Source of the DNA: Oscillospiraceae bacterium
Lineage (GTDB): Bacteria > Bacillota > Clostridia > Oscillospirales > Oscillospiraceae
NCBI GenBank assembly: GCA_017434755.1
Contig: JAFRER010000015.1
Coordinates: 97,222 to 161,221 of the forward strand
Length of the DNA stretch: 64,000 nt
Direction: 5' to 3'
In this document: in pieces, positions 13,578-22,607 of the stretch
How positions within the stretch are numbered: the first letter of the stretch is position 1
Layout of the letters: every line of letters starts with the position of its first letter
Translations under genes and position numbers: made by a program
The notes under the pieces: model-generated
What the model was told of the DNA's origin: nothing
The model's database searches: none
Seen by the model: the letters and a program-made list of their open reading frames with translations, nothing else

Positions 13578-16197
13578 CCGGCGACACAGCCTTCTTCACG
13601 ACCTTGGGGACCTTCTTGATCACGTCGGCAACGGCGTGGATCGGGAGGGTCTCAAACTTCTGGGCGTGCCAGTCGCGGACCTTGCGGAGCTTGATGGCGT
13701 CGAACTTGCACTTGGTGGTGCACTGTCCGCAGCCGATGCACAGGTACGGATCCACCTTCGCAGCACCGCAGCCGAGGCAGCGGGCGCATTCCTTCTTCAC
13801 CTGCTCTTCGGTGAAGGTGACTCTCGCATCGGAGAAGGTCTTGGCCTTGGCCTCGTTGTATCCGGGGACCTGACGGCGGTCGCTGTCGAATCCGCCCGCC
13901 TCGATGAGAACGTGATCCTTGTCCAGTGTGCGGTAGATCCTGCGGTCACGGCCCATGGTGAGGGTCTGGCCGGGGTTGACCGCCCGGTGGAGGGAGATGG
14001 AGCCTTCCTTGCCGGCTGCTATCGCGTCGATGGCGAACTTCGGTCCGGTGACGACGTCGCCGCCGGCGAAGATATCCTTCGCGGAGGTCTGCTGGGTGAG
14101 AGGATCGGCAATGACGAGACCCTTCTCGTTCACCTCGACCTCACCCGCAAGGCCGCCGAGATCCACTCTCTGGCCGATGGCGGCTATGATGCAGTCCACA
14201 TCGCACGCATCGCCTTCGCAGACGAGCTTCACAGCCTTGCCGTTCTCGCCGACGATCTCCACCGGCTTGTGTTCGAACAGGAAGCGGATGCCTTCCGCCT
14301 TTGCCTCTTTCACCTCTTCGGGATCGGCGGGCATGTTCTCTTCCTTCCGGCGGTAGGCCACGGTGACATCGGCACCGAGACGCACAGCTGTGCGGGCAAC
14401 GTCGATGGCGACATTGCCGCCGCCTATGACGACGACCTTTTTGCCGATCTTCACTTCCTTGCCGAGGTTCACTTCGCGCAGGAAGTCGACTCCGCCAAGC
14501 ACTCCCTCAAGATCCTCTCCGGGGATGCCGAGCCTGGCGCTCTTCTGCGCACCGATGGCGAGGTAGAAGCCCTCGTATCCCTCGTCGCGGAGCTGCTGGA
14601 TGGTGACATCTTTTCCGACTTCAACGCCGCAGCGGAATTCGACACCCATCTCGCGGAGGATGTCGATCTCGGCGTTCAGAACGTCCTTTTCCAGACGGAA
14701 GTTGGGGATGCCGAGCACGAGCATGCCGCCGGGAACCGGGTTCTTGTCGAACACGGTGACGGGGTAGCCCTTGTTGGCAAGATAGTAGGCGCAGCTCATA
14801 CCGGCGGGGCCGGCACCGATGACGGCGATCTTTCTGGTATAGGGTCTGCCGATCTGGTTGAGCATCTTGGGAACAAAGCGGGTCTTCTCGTCCAGGTCGT
14901 GGTCCGCGATGAAACGCTTGACCTCGTCGATGGCGACCGCCTCATCCACGCTGCCTCTCATGCAGGCCTCTTCGCACTTCTTGTTGCAGATGCGTCCGCA
15001 GACGGCGGGGAAGGGGTTTTCCTTCTTGATGAGCTCGAGAGCCTCGGTATAGCGGCCCTGTGCTGCGAGCTTCAGGTAACCCTGAACAGCTATATGGGCC
15101 GGGCAGGCCGTCTTGCAGGGGGCCGTGCCGCCGGGCATGGTGTCCTCGCGGTTCTCGCGGTAGTCGAGGTTCCAGGCCTTCTTGTTGTTGAAAGTTTCGG
15201 AGAGCTTCACATAGGTGCCCTCAAAGCCGGGGATCGCCTCCGTGGAGCAGAGCTTCTGACCGAGACGCACGGCATTGGCGGGGCAGTTTTCCACGCACTG
15301 TCCGCAGGCCACACACTTGCTTTCGTCGACATAGGCTTCAAAGTTGGAGCGGATGGCGTCCCTGGCGCCCCACATGAGTCCGGCGCGCAGACCGAAGCAG
15401 GCGCAGGAGCAGCAGTTGCAGATGGCGGAGCTCTCGCCCGGCTCCTCGATGTTCACCATGTTGTGCATGAGGCCGTTGTCCTCGGCACGCTTGATGATCT
15501 CAAGAGCCTCTTCCCTGGTGATCTCCCTGGCGCGGCCGGAGCGGATATAGTGCTCGGCGCCTTTGCCCATCTGTACGCACATGTCATCGGCAAGGTGGCC
15601 GCAGCCGTCCCCGATGGAGGAACGGGAAGCGCGGCAGGAACACTGGGATACGGAGAAACGGTCATACTTGCTCAGGTAGTAGCTGAGCTTCTCATAGTCG
15701 CTGACGCCTTCGCAGTCGGCGATGGCCTCCTCCACCGGCACAACGCGCATGAGACCGTAGCCCTGCGGGAGGATCGGCCCCAGATCGCGCATACGCAGAC
15801 GGGTGTATTCTTCAAAGGCTCTGCCAACCTCGGGGTGTTCGCGGAGCAGTTCCTGGTTGTTGACCATCATCTCCATGATGCCGGGGGCGAACACCTGCAT
15901 AAAGTAGATGTCCTCTCCTGCCTTCTTGTCGAAGGTGCGGCGGAAGATGCCGTAATAGACCAGCCTGTCGAGATCGGGCATGATCTCTTCCACGGTCTTT
16001 CCGACCTTCTTCGCAAGGTATTCGGCCGTACGCTCGGTGCGCAGACCTGCGGCGATGGCTATGTCCGCCTGGTCGTCGGTGACATACTCCGCCATGGAAT
16101 AGTATTCCGGCGTGTTCTCATCGATTTTGACGGTCATTCCGGAAACACCGCCGATGATCTTGGCGAGCTTTACGATTTTCGGTCTCAAATGTGCCAT
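13570..16197 (-). CDS. Large iron-sulfur flavoprotein, NAD(P)H oxidoreductase (GltD/NfnL-like)
   Basis: An 875-residue protein. The N-terminal third has an unusual cysteine-rich region (SQCSCRASRSSIGDGCGH, ICNCCSCACFG) and a ferredoxin motif CVACGQCVENCP. It is followed by a GltD-type module: Fe-S domain (CKTACPAHIAVQGYL, CGRICNKKCEEAC), FAD site VIGAGPAGMSCAYYL, NAD(P) site VIGGGNVAIDVARTA, and a C-terminal 4Fe-4S pair (CLGCGAAKVDPYLCIGCGQC). This architecture resembles flavin oxidoreductase subunits that shuttle electrons between NAD(P)H and ferredoxin. GGGGAA precedes the ATG. hypA overlaps its stop. Confidence 0.85.
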   Translation of the reverse strand: MAHLRPKIVKLAKIIGGVSGMTVKIDENTPEYYSMAEYVTDDQADIAIAAGLRTERTAEYLAKKVGKTVEEIMPDLDRLVYYGIFRRTFDKKAGEDIYFMQVFAPGIMEMMVNNQELLREHPEVGRAFEEYTRLRMRDLGPILPQGYGLMRVVPVEEAIADCEGVSDYEKLSYYLSKYDRFSVSQCSCRASRSSIGDGCGHLADDMCVQMGKGAEHYIRSGRAREITREEALEIIKRAEDNGLMHNMVNIEEPGESSAICNCCSCACFGLRAGLMWGARDAIRSNFEAYVDESKCVACGQCVENCPANAVRLGQKLCSTEAIPGFEGTYVKLSETFNNKKAWNLDYRENREDTMPGGTAPCKTACPAHIAVQGYLKLAAQGRYTEALELIKKENPFPAVCGRICNKKCEEACMRGSVDEAVAIDEVKRFIADHDLDEKTRFVPKMLNQIGRPYTRKIAVIGAGPAGMSCAYYLANKGYPVTVFDKNPVPGGMLVLGIPNFRLEKDVLNAEIDILREMGVEFRCGVEVGKDVTIQQLRDEGYEGFYLAIGAQKSARLGIPGEDLEGVLGGVDFLREVNLGKEVKIGKKVVVIGGGNVAIDVARTAVRLGADVTVAYRRKEENMPADPEEVKEAKAEGIRFLFEHKPVEIVGENGKAVKLVCEGDACDVDCIIAAIGQRVDLGGLAGEVEVNEKGLVIADPLTQQTSAKDIFAGGDVVTGPKFAIDAIAAGKEGSISLHRAVNPGQTLTMGRDRRIYRTLDKDHVLIEAGGFDSDRRQVPGYNEAKAKTFSDARVTFTEEQVKKECARCLGCGAAKVDPYLCIGCGQCTTKCKFDAIKLRKVRDWHAQKFETLPIHAVADVIKKVPKVVKKAVSPDA

Positions 16198-16325
16198 AGA
16201 TTTCCCCTCTCAAGTTTTCTGTTTTATTGTTTTTTGCAGATTTCAGCGCAGTAAAAACTATTTTATCATATATTCGTCCGAATTGACATATGGTTTTTCA
16301 CATTCTGCAGAATTCTTTTTCGCCC

Positions 16326-16353
16326 TTGCGAAGCAAAGAAAAAGGTTTATACT
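16326..16353 (+). promoter_or_regulatory. Promoter of the C69 dipeptidase gene
   Basis: TTGCGA (16326-16331) and TATACT (16348-16353) are separated by 16 bases, 37 bases before the start. The AT-rich region to the left (16240-16320) must also hold the divergent promoter of the flavoprotein, which I could not place with confidence. Confidence 0.65.
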
Positions 16354-16390
16354 ATTGTGCGTACAATCAAGCATGCACGGAGGAATGACC

Positions 16391-17851
16391 ATGGGATGCA
16401 CAACAGTACTGGTAGGAAAAAAGGCGAGCAATGACGGATCGACTATGATATCGAGGACCGATGACGGACATTTCGACGTAAAAAAGATGATTGTTGTTGA
16501 GCCGGATAAACAACCGAAAAAGTATAAAAGTGTGATATCGCACTGTGAGGTCCTGCTTCCGGAGGAACCGATGCGCTACACTGCCTGCCCGAGCGTGGAC
16601 AAGGTAAAGGGCATCTGGGCCGCCACGGGGATCAACGCCGCCAATGTGGGCATGACCGCCACAGAGACCATCACCACGAATCCACGCGTTCTTGCGGCGG
16701 ATCCGCTGGTGGAGTACAAAAAAGGCGGCGGCGGAAAGAAGGATGTGCCCGGAGGCCTCGGGGAGGAGGACTTCGTTGTGCTGGTGCTGCCCTATATCCG
16801 CAGCGCAAGGGAAGGCGTGCTGCGCCTTGCCTCCCTGCTGGAAAGCTACGGTACCTATGAAAGCAACGGGATCGCCTTCAACGATGAAAAGGAGATCTGG
16901 TGGATGGAGACCATCGGCGGCCACCACTGGATCGCCAGACGCGTCCCGGATGAGGAAGTGGTGCTGATGCCCAACCGCTTCGGTCTGGACAGCTTCGACC
17001 TTGAGGATGCTCTGGGGGCGAAAAAGGATCATCTCTGTTCCGCGGATCTCAGGGAATTCATAAAAGACAATTCACTGGATCTCAATCAGAACGGCAGGTT
17101 CGACCCGCGTGACATCTTCGGCTCCCACAGGGATATGGACCATATTTACAATACGCCGCGTGCCTGGTTCATGGGACGCTATCTTGCCCCGCACACATAC
17201 CGGTGGGACGGGGAAGATGCCGACTTCAGGCCTGAGAGCGAGGACATCCCGTGGAGCCTCGTGCCCGAGAGAAAGGTGGCGGTGGAGGATGTGATCTATC
17301 TCCTTTCCGGCCATTTCCAGGGCACCCCCTATGATCCGTATTCCAAGCGCGACAGCGGAAAGCGCGGTATCTACCGCTCCATCGGCATCAACCGGACCGG
17401 CGTGACCTCCATCTGCCAGATCCGGCCCGGCGTGCCGGAGGAGATCAAGGGGATCGAGTGGATCTGCTTCGGCTCCACGGTGTTCTCCGCGTTTCTCCCG
17501 CTCTATGCGAACACTCCCTCGCTCCCTGCATACCTCACAAAGGTCGGCCTCGAGCCCTCCACGGAGAATTTCTACTGGGCCAGCAGGATGATCGGCGCGC
17601 TGGCGGATCCGTGGTTTTCCTACTGCGCCCAGGATATCGAACGCTACCATGACGCGGTGGCGGTAAAAGGGCGCAGACTGATCCGGGAATACGATCAGAG
17701 CATGATCGGGAGCGGAGACTTTTCCAAGACCGCCGAGGCGGACAGAAAGCTCTGCGAGATGGCGAAGGAGGAGACTGACACCGTGCTCGGCAAGGTCCTC
17801 CAGACGGCCAGCGAGCATATGAAAAACGGCTACAGCCTCGCCGATAACTGA
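16391..17851 (+). CDS. C69-family dipeptidase
   Basis: A 486-residue Ntn-hydrolase of peptidase family C69 (PepD-like), which cleaves dipeptides. The mature N-terminal nucleophile is Cys3 in MGCTTVLVGKKAS, and DGSTMISRTDDGH follows as in PepD. Further family segments are GIAFNDEKEIWWMETIGGHHW and TPYDPYSKR. No signal peptide, so cytosolic. The ATG at 16391 is chosen for GGAGG 7 bases upstream and because the Cys must be near the N-terminus; the frame remains open far upstream on the opposite side of the flavoprotein gene. Length is normal for the family. Confidence 0.92.
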   Translation: MGCTTVLVGKKASNDGSTMISRTDDGHFDVKKMIVVEPDKQPKKYKSVISHCEVLLPEEPMRYTACPSVDKVKGIWAATGINAANVGMTATETITTNPRVLAADPLVEYKKGGGGKKDVPGGLGEEDFVVLVLPYIRSAREGVLRLASLLESYGTYESNGIAFNDEKEIWWMETIGGHHWIARRVPDEEVVLMPNRFGLDSFDLEDALGAKKDHLCSADLREFIKDNSLDLNQNGRFDPRDIFGSHRDMDHIYNTPRAWFMGRYLAPHTYRWDGEDADFRPESEDIPWSLVPERKVAVEDVIYLLSGHFQGTPYDPYSKRDSGKRGIYRSIGINRTGVTSICQIRPGVPEEIKGIEWICFGSTVFSAFLPLYANTPSLPAYLTKVGLEPSTENFYWASRMIGALADPWFSYCAQDIERYHDAVAVKGRRLIREYDQSMIGSGDFSKTAEADRKLCEMAKEETDTVLGKVLQTASEHMKNGYSLADN

Positions 17852-17940
17852 GGAAGACAGTTTATTTACAATTTATTATTAGATAAAACACGCATAATAT
17901 TGTATTTTTAAGCTTAGAAAAAAGAACGGGAGGAAAAACA

Positions 17941-18501
17941 ATGTCATTTGGGGAAGCAATAAAGACCTGTTTTAAAAAGTATGTCGATTTTTCCGGCAGA
18001 GCGAGACGTTCCGAGTTCTGGTTCTGGATGCTTTTCACCGCGATCATCGGAACGGCCGTCGGCTTTCTTGAGAGATCGGATCATCACTTTCTTTCCTCTA
18101 TAGTACCGCTTGCTTTCTTTCTTCCGAATCTCGCTGTTTCAGTGAGAAGAATGCATGATATCGGAAGGAGCGGATGGTATGTGCTCATCAGCCTCATCCC
18201 GGTTGTAGGAGTTATTCTGTTCATCGTGCAATGCTGCAGGGACAGTGTGCCGGGGACGAACGAGTACGGCGAGAACCCCAAGGGTCAGGGCGCGCCTGTT
18301 TACGCGGCAAATCCCTATGCGGTACCGGCGGAGCCGGACTACAGTGCGGAGGCTCAGGAAGCGGTATTCACCGATGTAAAAGAAGAGGAGCCGATCAACA
18401 GCTCCACTGCCACGACCACGGGCTTCTGCCCCTACTGCGACACACCCATAACCATAGGACAGAAATTCTGCACCGGCTGCGGACACAGCCTGGATGTCTG
18501 A
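17941..18501 (+). CDS. DUF805 membrane protein with zinc-ribbon tail
   Basis: A 186-residue protein. The first 110 residues form a DUF805 domain (YVDFSGRARRSEFWFWMLF, VRRMHDIGRSGWYVL) with about four membrane helices. A low-complexity linker then leads to a zinc ribbon, CPYCDTPITIGQKFCTGCGH. DUF805 proteins have no established biochemical role. GGAGG is 8 bases before the ATG. It is a monocistronic gene bounded by a bidirectional terminator. Confidence 0.85.
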   Translation: MSFGEAIKTCFKKYVDFSGRARRSEFWFWMLFTAIIGTAVGFLERSDHHFLSSIVPLAFFLPNLAVSVRRMHDIGRSGWYVLISLIPVVGVILFIVQCCRDSVPGTNEYGENPKGQGAPVYAANPYAVPAEPDYSAEAQEAVFTDVKEEEPINSSTATTTGFCPYCDTPITIGQKFCTGCGHSLDV

Positions 18502-18514
18502 CATCATTAAACAT

Positions 18515-18552
18515 AAAAAAAGAACGGAAGCAGTGCCTCCGTTCTTTTTTTA
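18515..18552. terminator. Bidirectional terminator
   Basis: AGAACGGA pairs with TCCGTTCT (18521-18545) with A7 to the left and T7 to the right, between the DUF805 gene and the convergent XRE-S24 gene. Confidence 0.85.
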
Positions 18553-18558
18553 TTCTGT

Positions 18559-19353
18559 TCAGCGGCTCAGTATCTTTCCGCAGATCCGGAAGGAGTCGTT
18601 TACTCCGACAACTATAGGAGCATATGCATCATTATACGACACAAGCACCGGCTGCGGATGCAGGGATCCGTGGCTGTCGGTATACGCCGCCGCATCTGCG
18701 GGTTCGCGTTCCCGATACTGTTTGATGTAACCGTTCCCGTTCAGAATGAACAGACCTTCCTCTCCGGGAAGCAGAGAAGCGGCGCGTCTGACCCAGACAA
18801 TCTGCCCATCCTCGTATTCCGGGCTCATGCTGTCACCGTCCACGCGGACGGCAAAATCCGCTCCGTCGGGGACCTCATCCGCCGGAAAGGTGCGGTATTC
18901 GAACATCTCTTCGTCAAGGATATCGCCGGTGCCCGCGGAAGCCGGCACGAGACTGACCGGCATGCGTATATAAACGATGTCCGGCTGACGGAGGGAAATA
19001 TCCGTCGAATAACGGCCGGAGGCGATCAGATCCTCCCTGTAGTCGGCGGCCTTGCGAAGACCTTCCTCATTGAGCAGGTTCGTTCCGGCAAAGAAAGCAG
19101 ATGGATCCGCGATCCCGAAGCAGTCGAACACCGCAAGAAGCTGATAGGCATTGGGAAGAGTCTGGCCGAGTTCCCATTTGCTCACGGCGCTCACGGAGGT
19201 GATGACGCCGCGCTGTTCCAGTTTCTCGGTGAACTCCTTCAGGCTCATCTTTTCCGAACGGCGCAGTTCCTTGATCTTTTCACCGATCTCATTACGTTCT
19301 CTGGCTTTTCCGGCGTCATAGCAGACGCGCTTATCGCTTTTCCCGTATTTCAT
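18559..19353 (-). CDS. XRE-family regulator with S24 (LexA-like) peptidase domain
   Basis: A 264-residue two-domain repressor. The N-terminal helix-turn-helix spans LRRSEKMSLKEFTEKLE to SVSAVSKWELGQ. The C-terminal S24 domain has the catalytic Ser in GDSMSPEYEDGQ and the Lys in GNGYIKQY. Such proteins resemble phage CI or HdiR-type stress regulators, cleaved after DNA damage or heat. The ATG at 19353 has GGAG 8 bases upstream; the frame extends 13 codons further without a ribosome site. There is no prophage around it, so it is probably a chromosomal regulator whose targets are unknown. Confidence 0.85.
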   Translation of the reverse strand: MKYGKSDKRVCYDAGKARERNEIGEKIKELRRSEKMSLKEFTEKLEQRGVITSVSAVSKWELGQTLPNAYQLLAVFDCFGIADPSAFFAGTNLLNEEGLRKAADYREDLIASGRYSTDISLRQPDIVYIRMPVSLVPASAGTGDILDEEMFEYRTFPADEVPDGADFAVRVDGDSMSPEYEDGQIVWVRRAASLLPGEEGLFILNGNGYIKQYREREPADAAAYTDSHGSLHPQPVLVSYNDAYAPIVVGVNDSFRICGKILSR

Positions 19354-19391
19354 ATGAATTGCTCCAATGATCCCATATTCTTTCCAAAGCA

Positions 19392-19420
19392 ATTATACCG
19401 CACGGATAACGCGGAATCAA
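19392..19420 (-). promoter_or_regulatory. Promoter of the XRE-S24 gene
   Basis: TTGATT (19415-19420), 17-base spacer, consensus TATAAT (19392-19397) on the minus strand, about 40 bases upstream of the chosen start. Confidence 0.8.
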
Positions 19421-19464
19421 GCGCAAATATCCGAATAAGTGATTTTACATCGATTCTTTTTCTT

Positions 19465-19503
19465 AACAAGAAAAACGGCCGGGCTCTATACAGCCTGGCC
19501 GGT
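19465..19503 (-). terminator. Terminator after the pyridoxal kinase gene
   Basis: On the minus strand ACCGGCCAGGCT pairs with AGCCCGGCCGT and is followed by TTTTTC, 37 bases beyond the kinase stop. Confidence 0.75.
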
Positions 19504-19539
19504 AATGATCTGTATGGCATAAGGTGCGGTTCCATGTTA

Positions 19540-20367
19540 TTACTTCATCCGCTCCAGAAGGTACGGAATTGCCTGTTCAAAGTTCACACCGTACCAGCTG
19601 TGGTCTTTTTCCGCAAGTGTAAGACGGATGCACTCGACCGTGTAATCCGCGGCGAGAGCCAGCGCATCCGGGACGGACATGCCGTTCACGATCGCGCCGA
19701 CGGCAGCCGAGGAATAAATATCTCCCGTTCCGTGGAAGCTGACGGGCAGATGTTCGGTATAATACTCGGAAAAAGCCCCGGTCTTGCCGCACATGGATAC
19801 GACACCGAGACGGCCCTGTTCAAAGCTCACACCGGTGAGAGCGGCGTTTTTCGCACCACGGGCGAGGAGTCCCTCAAGAATTTCCGTTATGTATGCGCGG
19901 TTGTAGTCCTCGCGATATTCTTTCCCAAGGAGAAAGCATGCTTCCGTGAGGTTTGGCAGCACCAGATCCGCTCCGTCCAGCAGTTCCGCCATCTTCAGAG
20001 GGAAGTCCGGGGTAAAGCCGGCATAGAGCCTCCCGTTGTCTGCCATGGCGGGGTCAACTATGATCTTAGCCCCGTCTCCGAAATCGTGAAAATACTGCTT
20101 CACGATGTCCACCTGACGGAAAGAACCGAGATACCCCGTATAGATAGCATCGAAATTAAAGCCTTCCTGCTTCCAGTGCGCGGCGATCGGCTCCATCTCG
20201 TCGGTCAGGTCGTGGAAAGTCCAGCCTTTAAACTGGGTATGTGTTGACAGCACTGCCGTCGGGACGACAGCGCACTCGATCCCCATGGCCGAGATGATCG
20301 GAAGAGCCACCGTCAGCGAGCATTTGCCGAGAGCGGAGATATCCTGAATACTTACGATCCTTTTCAT
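19540..20367 (-). CDS. pdxK: Pyridoxal/pyridoxamine kinase
   Basis: A 275-residue ribokinase-fold kinase that phosphorylates B6 vitamers. Recognisable are IVSIQDISALGKCSLTVALP, the substrate loop VLSTHTQFKGWTFHDLT and the C-terminal anion hole FHGTGDIYSSA with its catalytic Asp. The ATG at 20367 with AGAGGTG 6 bases upstream is chosen over an ATG at 20412, which would lie in the promoter. It is divergent from a MocR-type regulator with an inverted repeat between, the usual arrangement for PdxR control of B6 salvage. Confidence 0.92.
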   Translation of the reverse strand: MKRIVSIQDISALGKCSLTVALPIISAMGIECAVVPTAVLSTHTQFKGWTFHDLTDEMEPIAAHWKQEGFNFDAIYTGYLGSFRQVDIVKQYFHDFGDGAKIIVDPAMADNGRLYAGFTPDFPLKMAELLDGADLVLPNLTEACFLLGKEYREDYNRAYITEILEGLLARGAKNAALTGVSFEQGRLGVVSMCGKTGAFSEYYTEHLPVSFHGTGDIYSSAAVGAIVNGMSVPDALALAADYTVECIRLTLAEKDHSWYGVNFEQAIPYLLERMK

Positions 20368-20410
20368 TCTGTACACCTCTTGACTTTTTGTTTTTCCGAT
20401 TATACACTTC

Positions 20411-20460
20411 ATCTGGTATTGTGTATATATTCAGTTTGATCTATTAATATAAGACCAGAT
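20411..20460. promoter_or_regulatory. Divergent pdxK/mocR control region with inverted repeat
   Basis: ATCTGGT (20411-20417) and ACCAGAT (20454-20460) form a perfect 7-base inverted repeat with 36 bases between. A TATAAT-like -10 for pdxK lies just left of it (tataat read on minus near 20396-20403) and AT-rich -10 candidates for mocR lie inside. Widely spaced repeats suit the dimeric MocR/PdxR family. Binding is inferred. Confidence 0.6.
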
Positions 20461-20471
20461 CGGAGCCGGAG

Positions 20472-21548
20472 ATGAAATACAGGATAGACAGATCTCTGCA
20501 TGAGAGTGCATATCTGCAGCTTTACCGCCAGCTGCGGCAGGACATTTCCGAGGGAGTGTATAAGCCGGGAGGGAAACTTCCTTCGAAGAGACAGTTTGCC
20601 GAGGAATTGGGTCTCAGCCTCATAACCGTGGAGCATGCTTTGGAACTGCTTGCCGATGAGGGCTATGTGGTTCCAAGGCAGCGCAGCGGTTTTTACGCCG
20701 GCTCAGGGGCGCCTGCGGAGACACTGCCTGCAAGAGCAACGATCCCGCAGATGAGTCTCGCGGAAATGCCGGAGGATTTCCCCTTTTCCGTGCTGGCTAG
20801 GGTGATGAGAAGAGTGCTGACAGACTATGGCGAAAGGATACTCATGCGATCGCCGGGAAACGGATGTGAAGAACTCAGAAGAGAACTCGCGGACTATCTC
20901 CTGCGAAGCCGCGGTCTGCGGGTGGATCCGGAGCAGATCGTAGTAGGCTCCGGGGCGGAGTATCTTTACGGCCTTGTGGTCCAGATGCTCGGCCGCGGTC
21001 TGGTTTATGCGCAGGAGGATCCCTGTTATGAGACCATCCTGCGCGTATATGAGGCAAACGGGGCGGCATGCGAGGGCCTGCGCATGGGGGAGGACGGCAT
21101 CCGTTCAGAGGCACTTGCCGGGAGCATGGCGGGAGTGCTGCATGTAACGCCATACAGAAGCTACCCGAGCGGCGTCACCGCAACGGCCGCCAAGCGCCGC
21201 GAATATGCGACCTGGGCGAGGGAAAGGGAAGCATATATCGTCGAGGACGATTATGACTCGGAACTCAGCGTCACCATGCCGCAGATAGAGACCATCGCTT
21301 CGCTCGCACCTGAGCGGGTGATCTATCTCAACACATTCTCCAAGACGCTTGCTCCTTCCATGCGCACGGGTTACATGGTGCTCCCTGAAGAGCTCCTTTC
21401 CGCATACAGGGAACGGATAGGCTTTTATTCCTGTACCGTTCCGGTATTTGATCAGCTGGTGCTTGCCGAATTCATCCGCTGCGGAGAGCTGGAACGCCGC
21501 ATCAATCGAATGCGCAGGAAACGCCGTGCGGAGGAAACCAAGAAATAA
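20472..21548 (+). CDS. MocR/PdxR-type regulator, shortened at the C-terminus
   Basis: A GntR winged helix (LPSKRQFAEELGLSLITVEH, GYVVPRQRSGFYAG) is joined to a fold-type I aminotransferase-like domain. The PLP lysine is in NTFSKTLAPSMRTGYM and the DYDSEL segment is intact. MocR proteins usually have 450-490 residues; this one has 358 and stops right after RINRMRRKR, about 100 residues short, so most of the small aminotransferase subdomain is missing. The frame does not resume downstream. It may be a recent truncation or a working short form. It is divergent from pdxK. Confidence 0.85.
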   Translation: MKYRIDRSLHESAYLQLYRQLRQDISEGVYKPGGKLPSKRQFAEELGLSLITVEHALELLADEGYVVPRQRSGFYAGSGAPAETLPARATIPQMSLAEMPEDFPFSVLARVMRRVLTDYGERILMRSPGNGCEELRRELADYLLRSRGLRVDPEQIVVGSGAEYLYGLVVQMLGRGLVYAQEDPCYETILRVYEANGAACEGLRMGEDGIRSEALAGSMAGVLHVTPYRSYPSGVTATAAKRREYATWAREREAYIVEDDYDSELSVTMPQIETIASLAPERVIYLNTFSKTLAPSMRTGYMVLPEELLSAYRERIGFYSCTVPVFDQLVLAEFIRCGELERRINRMRRKRRAEETKK

Positions 21549-21567
21549 ACAGCGGGGAAGTGAAACT

Positions 21568-21750
21568 ATGACGGTCGACCTTGAAAACCGTGAAGCCACA
21601 GTACTTTCAGAAAACGAAAAAAAGCATCAGCTTTATCTGAGGCAGAAGGAACTGCTCGATACCTTTCTTGAACATAGGACGATAACCCGGGCGCAGTATG
21701 ACAAAAGCCTGCACGATCTGACGGTGAAGATGGGAGAAAAAGAGGGGTAA
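21568..21750 (+). CDS. Small SHOCT-like protein
   Basis: A 60-residue charged, mostly helical protein. The second half, QKELLDTFLEHRTITRAQYD, resembles SHOCT-type short C-terminal helices that occur in many unrelated small proteins. It starts 19 bases after the truncated MocR gene with GGGGAAG about 8 bases before the ATG, so it may be cotranscribed. No function can be assigned. Confidence 0.6.
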   Translation: MTVDLENREATVLSENEKKHQLYLRQKELLDTFLEHRTITRAQYDKSLHDLTVKMGEKEG

Positions 21751-21790
21751 AAACCGTCAGCGCGCCGTCATGGCATACTGTATGCATTCT

Positions 21791-22561
21791 TTACATATAC
21801 TGCGATATATCAGTGAGACGGTCCATGATATTCCGGATCAGGTCGATCCTGCCGGTGATTAGCATTCTGTTTTCATCGAATACTGCGGTCCGATTCATTT
21901 CTATCATCATGGTGATAAGATCACAGTCCGTTCCGCCCTTCATCACGATGTTCGGAACCATTGAGCCTGCGTAGGGATAGTTCACCGCAACGGAAAAACC
22001 CGCTTTCTTGAAAAGCTCTGATGCTGCATCTGCAAGGGCAGGCGGCGTATACGTGCTGTCAGCGCCTATACATATATCCGGCATCGGTCGGCTGTCCCTG
22101 CGGTCCGGCATCACGAGCTCCTCCGAAAAGCTGTGCAGATCGAACAGAATGACCCGGCTGAGGCCGCTAACTGCCCTGTCAAGTTTTTCGTGATGTGCGG
22201 TATAATACTTCAAGGTCTTTTCGCGAAACTCCGAAGTGATGTTCTTTATTTGCTTTCCATCATAGACTTTCTCATAGCAGAATCCCATGCCGTAGCGTTC
22301 CATCACCTCTTCGGGACCGATAAATCTTTCAACATCACAGAGGAGACGGCTTATTCCGAATCCTATCAGGAACTGTGCAGGGCAGGTTTTTCTGTTAATG
22401 AGAAACTCAGCTCCCGAGTCCTTCATTTTTACATGATATGCCTGAAATTCCTCCGGGGATATGCATACGCTCTCCATCAGTTCCTGAGGCATGCCGTCTC
22501 CGGCATGCGGGATATGGAAAACAGGGGTCCGGGGCGTTTTGATGCTATTGGGGTGATTCAC
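21791..22561 (-). CDS. N-formylglutamate amidohydrolase-like protein
   Basis: A 256-residue member of the N-formylglutamate amidohydrolase (HutG/FGase) fold, which hydrolyses N-formyl amino acids using zinc. Visible are VFHIPHAGDGMP (metal-binding His), LFDLHSFSEE and YPYAGSMVPN. A GTG start at 22561 is preferred because AGGAGG lies 7 bases upstream; ATG at 22567 would leave a 1-base spacing. No histidine-degradation genes are nearby. A SAM-I riboswitch precedes it, so the gene should be on when S-adenosylmethionine is low, which points to methionine or sulfur metabolism rather than histidine use. Confidence 0.85.
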   Translation of the reverse strand: MNHPNSIKTPRTPVFHIPHAGDGMPQELMESVCISPEEFQAYHVKMKDSGAEFLINRKTCPAQFLIGFGISRLLCDVERFIGPEEVMERYGMGFCYEKVYDGKQIKNITSEFREKTLKYYTAHHEKLDRAVSGLSRVILFDLHSFSEELVMPDRRDSRPMPDICIGADSTYTPPALADAASELFKKAGFSVAVNYPYAGSMVPNIVMKGGTDCDLITMMIEMNRTAVFDENRMLITGRIDLIRNIMDRLTDISQYM

Positions 22562-22607
22562 TTTCATACCTCCTTTTTAATTACCGTAAAGAGGCATGAT
22601 AAGACAA

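Noticed and set aside
13414-16254. A 946-codon plus-strand open frame antisense to the flavoprotein and hypA
   Set aside because: It is the mirror of a well-defined Fe-S flavoprotein; no ribosome site, no motifs and Ala/Gly/Leu/His-rich composition typical of shadows of GC-rich codons.
18559-19353. Prophage remnant around the CI-like XRE-S24 regulator
   Set aside because: Neighbouring genes are ordinary chromosomal genes; no integrase, structural genes or att-like repeats seen.
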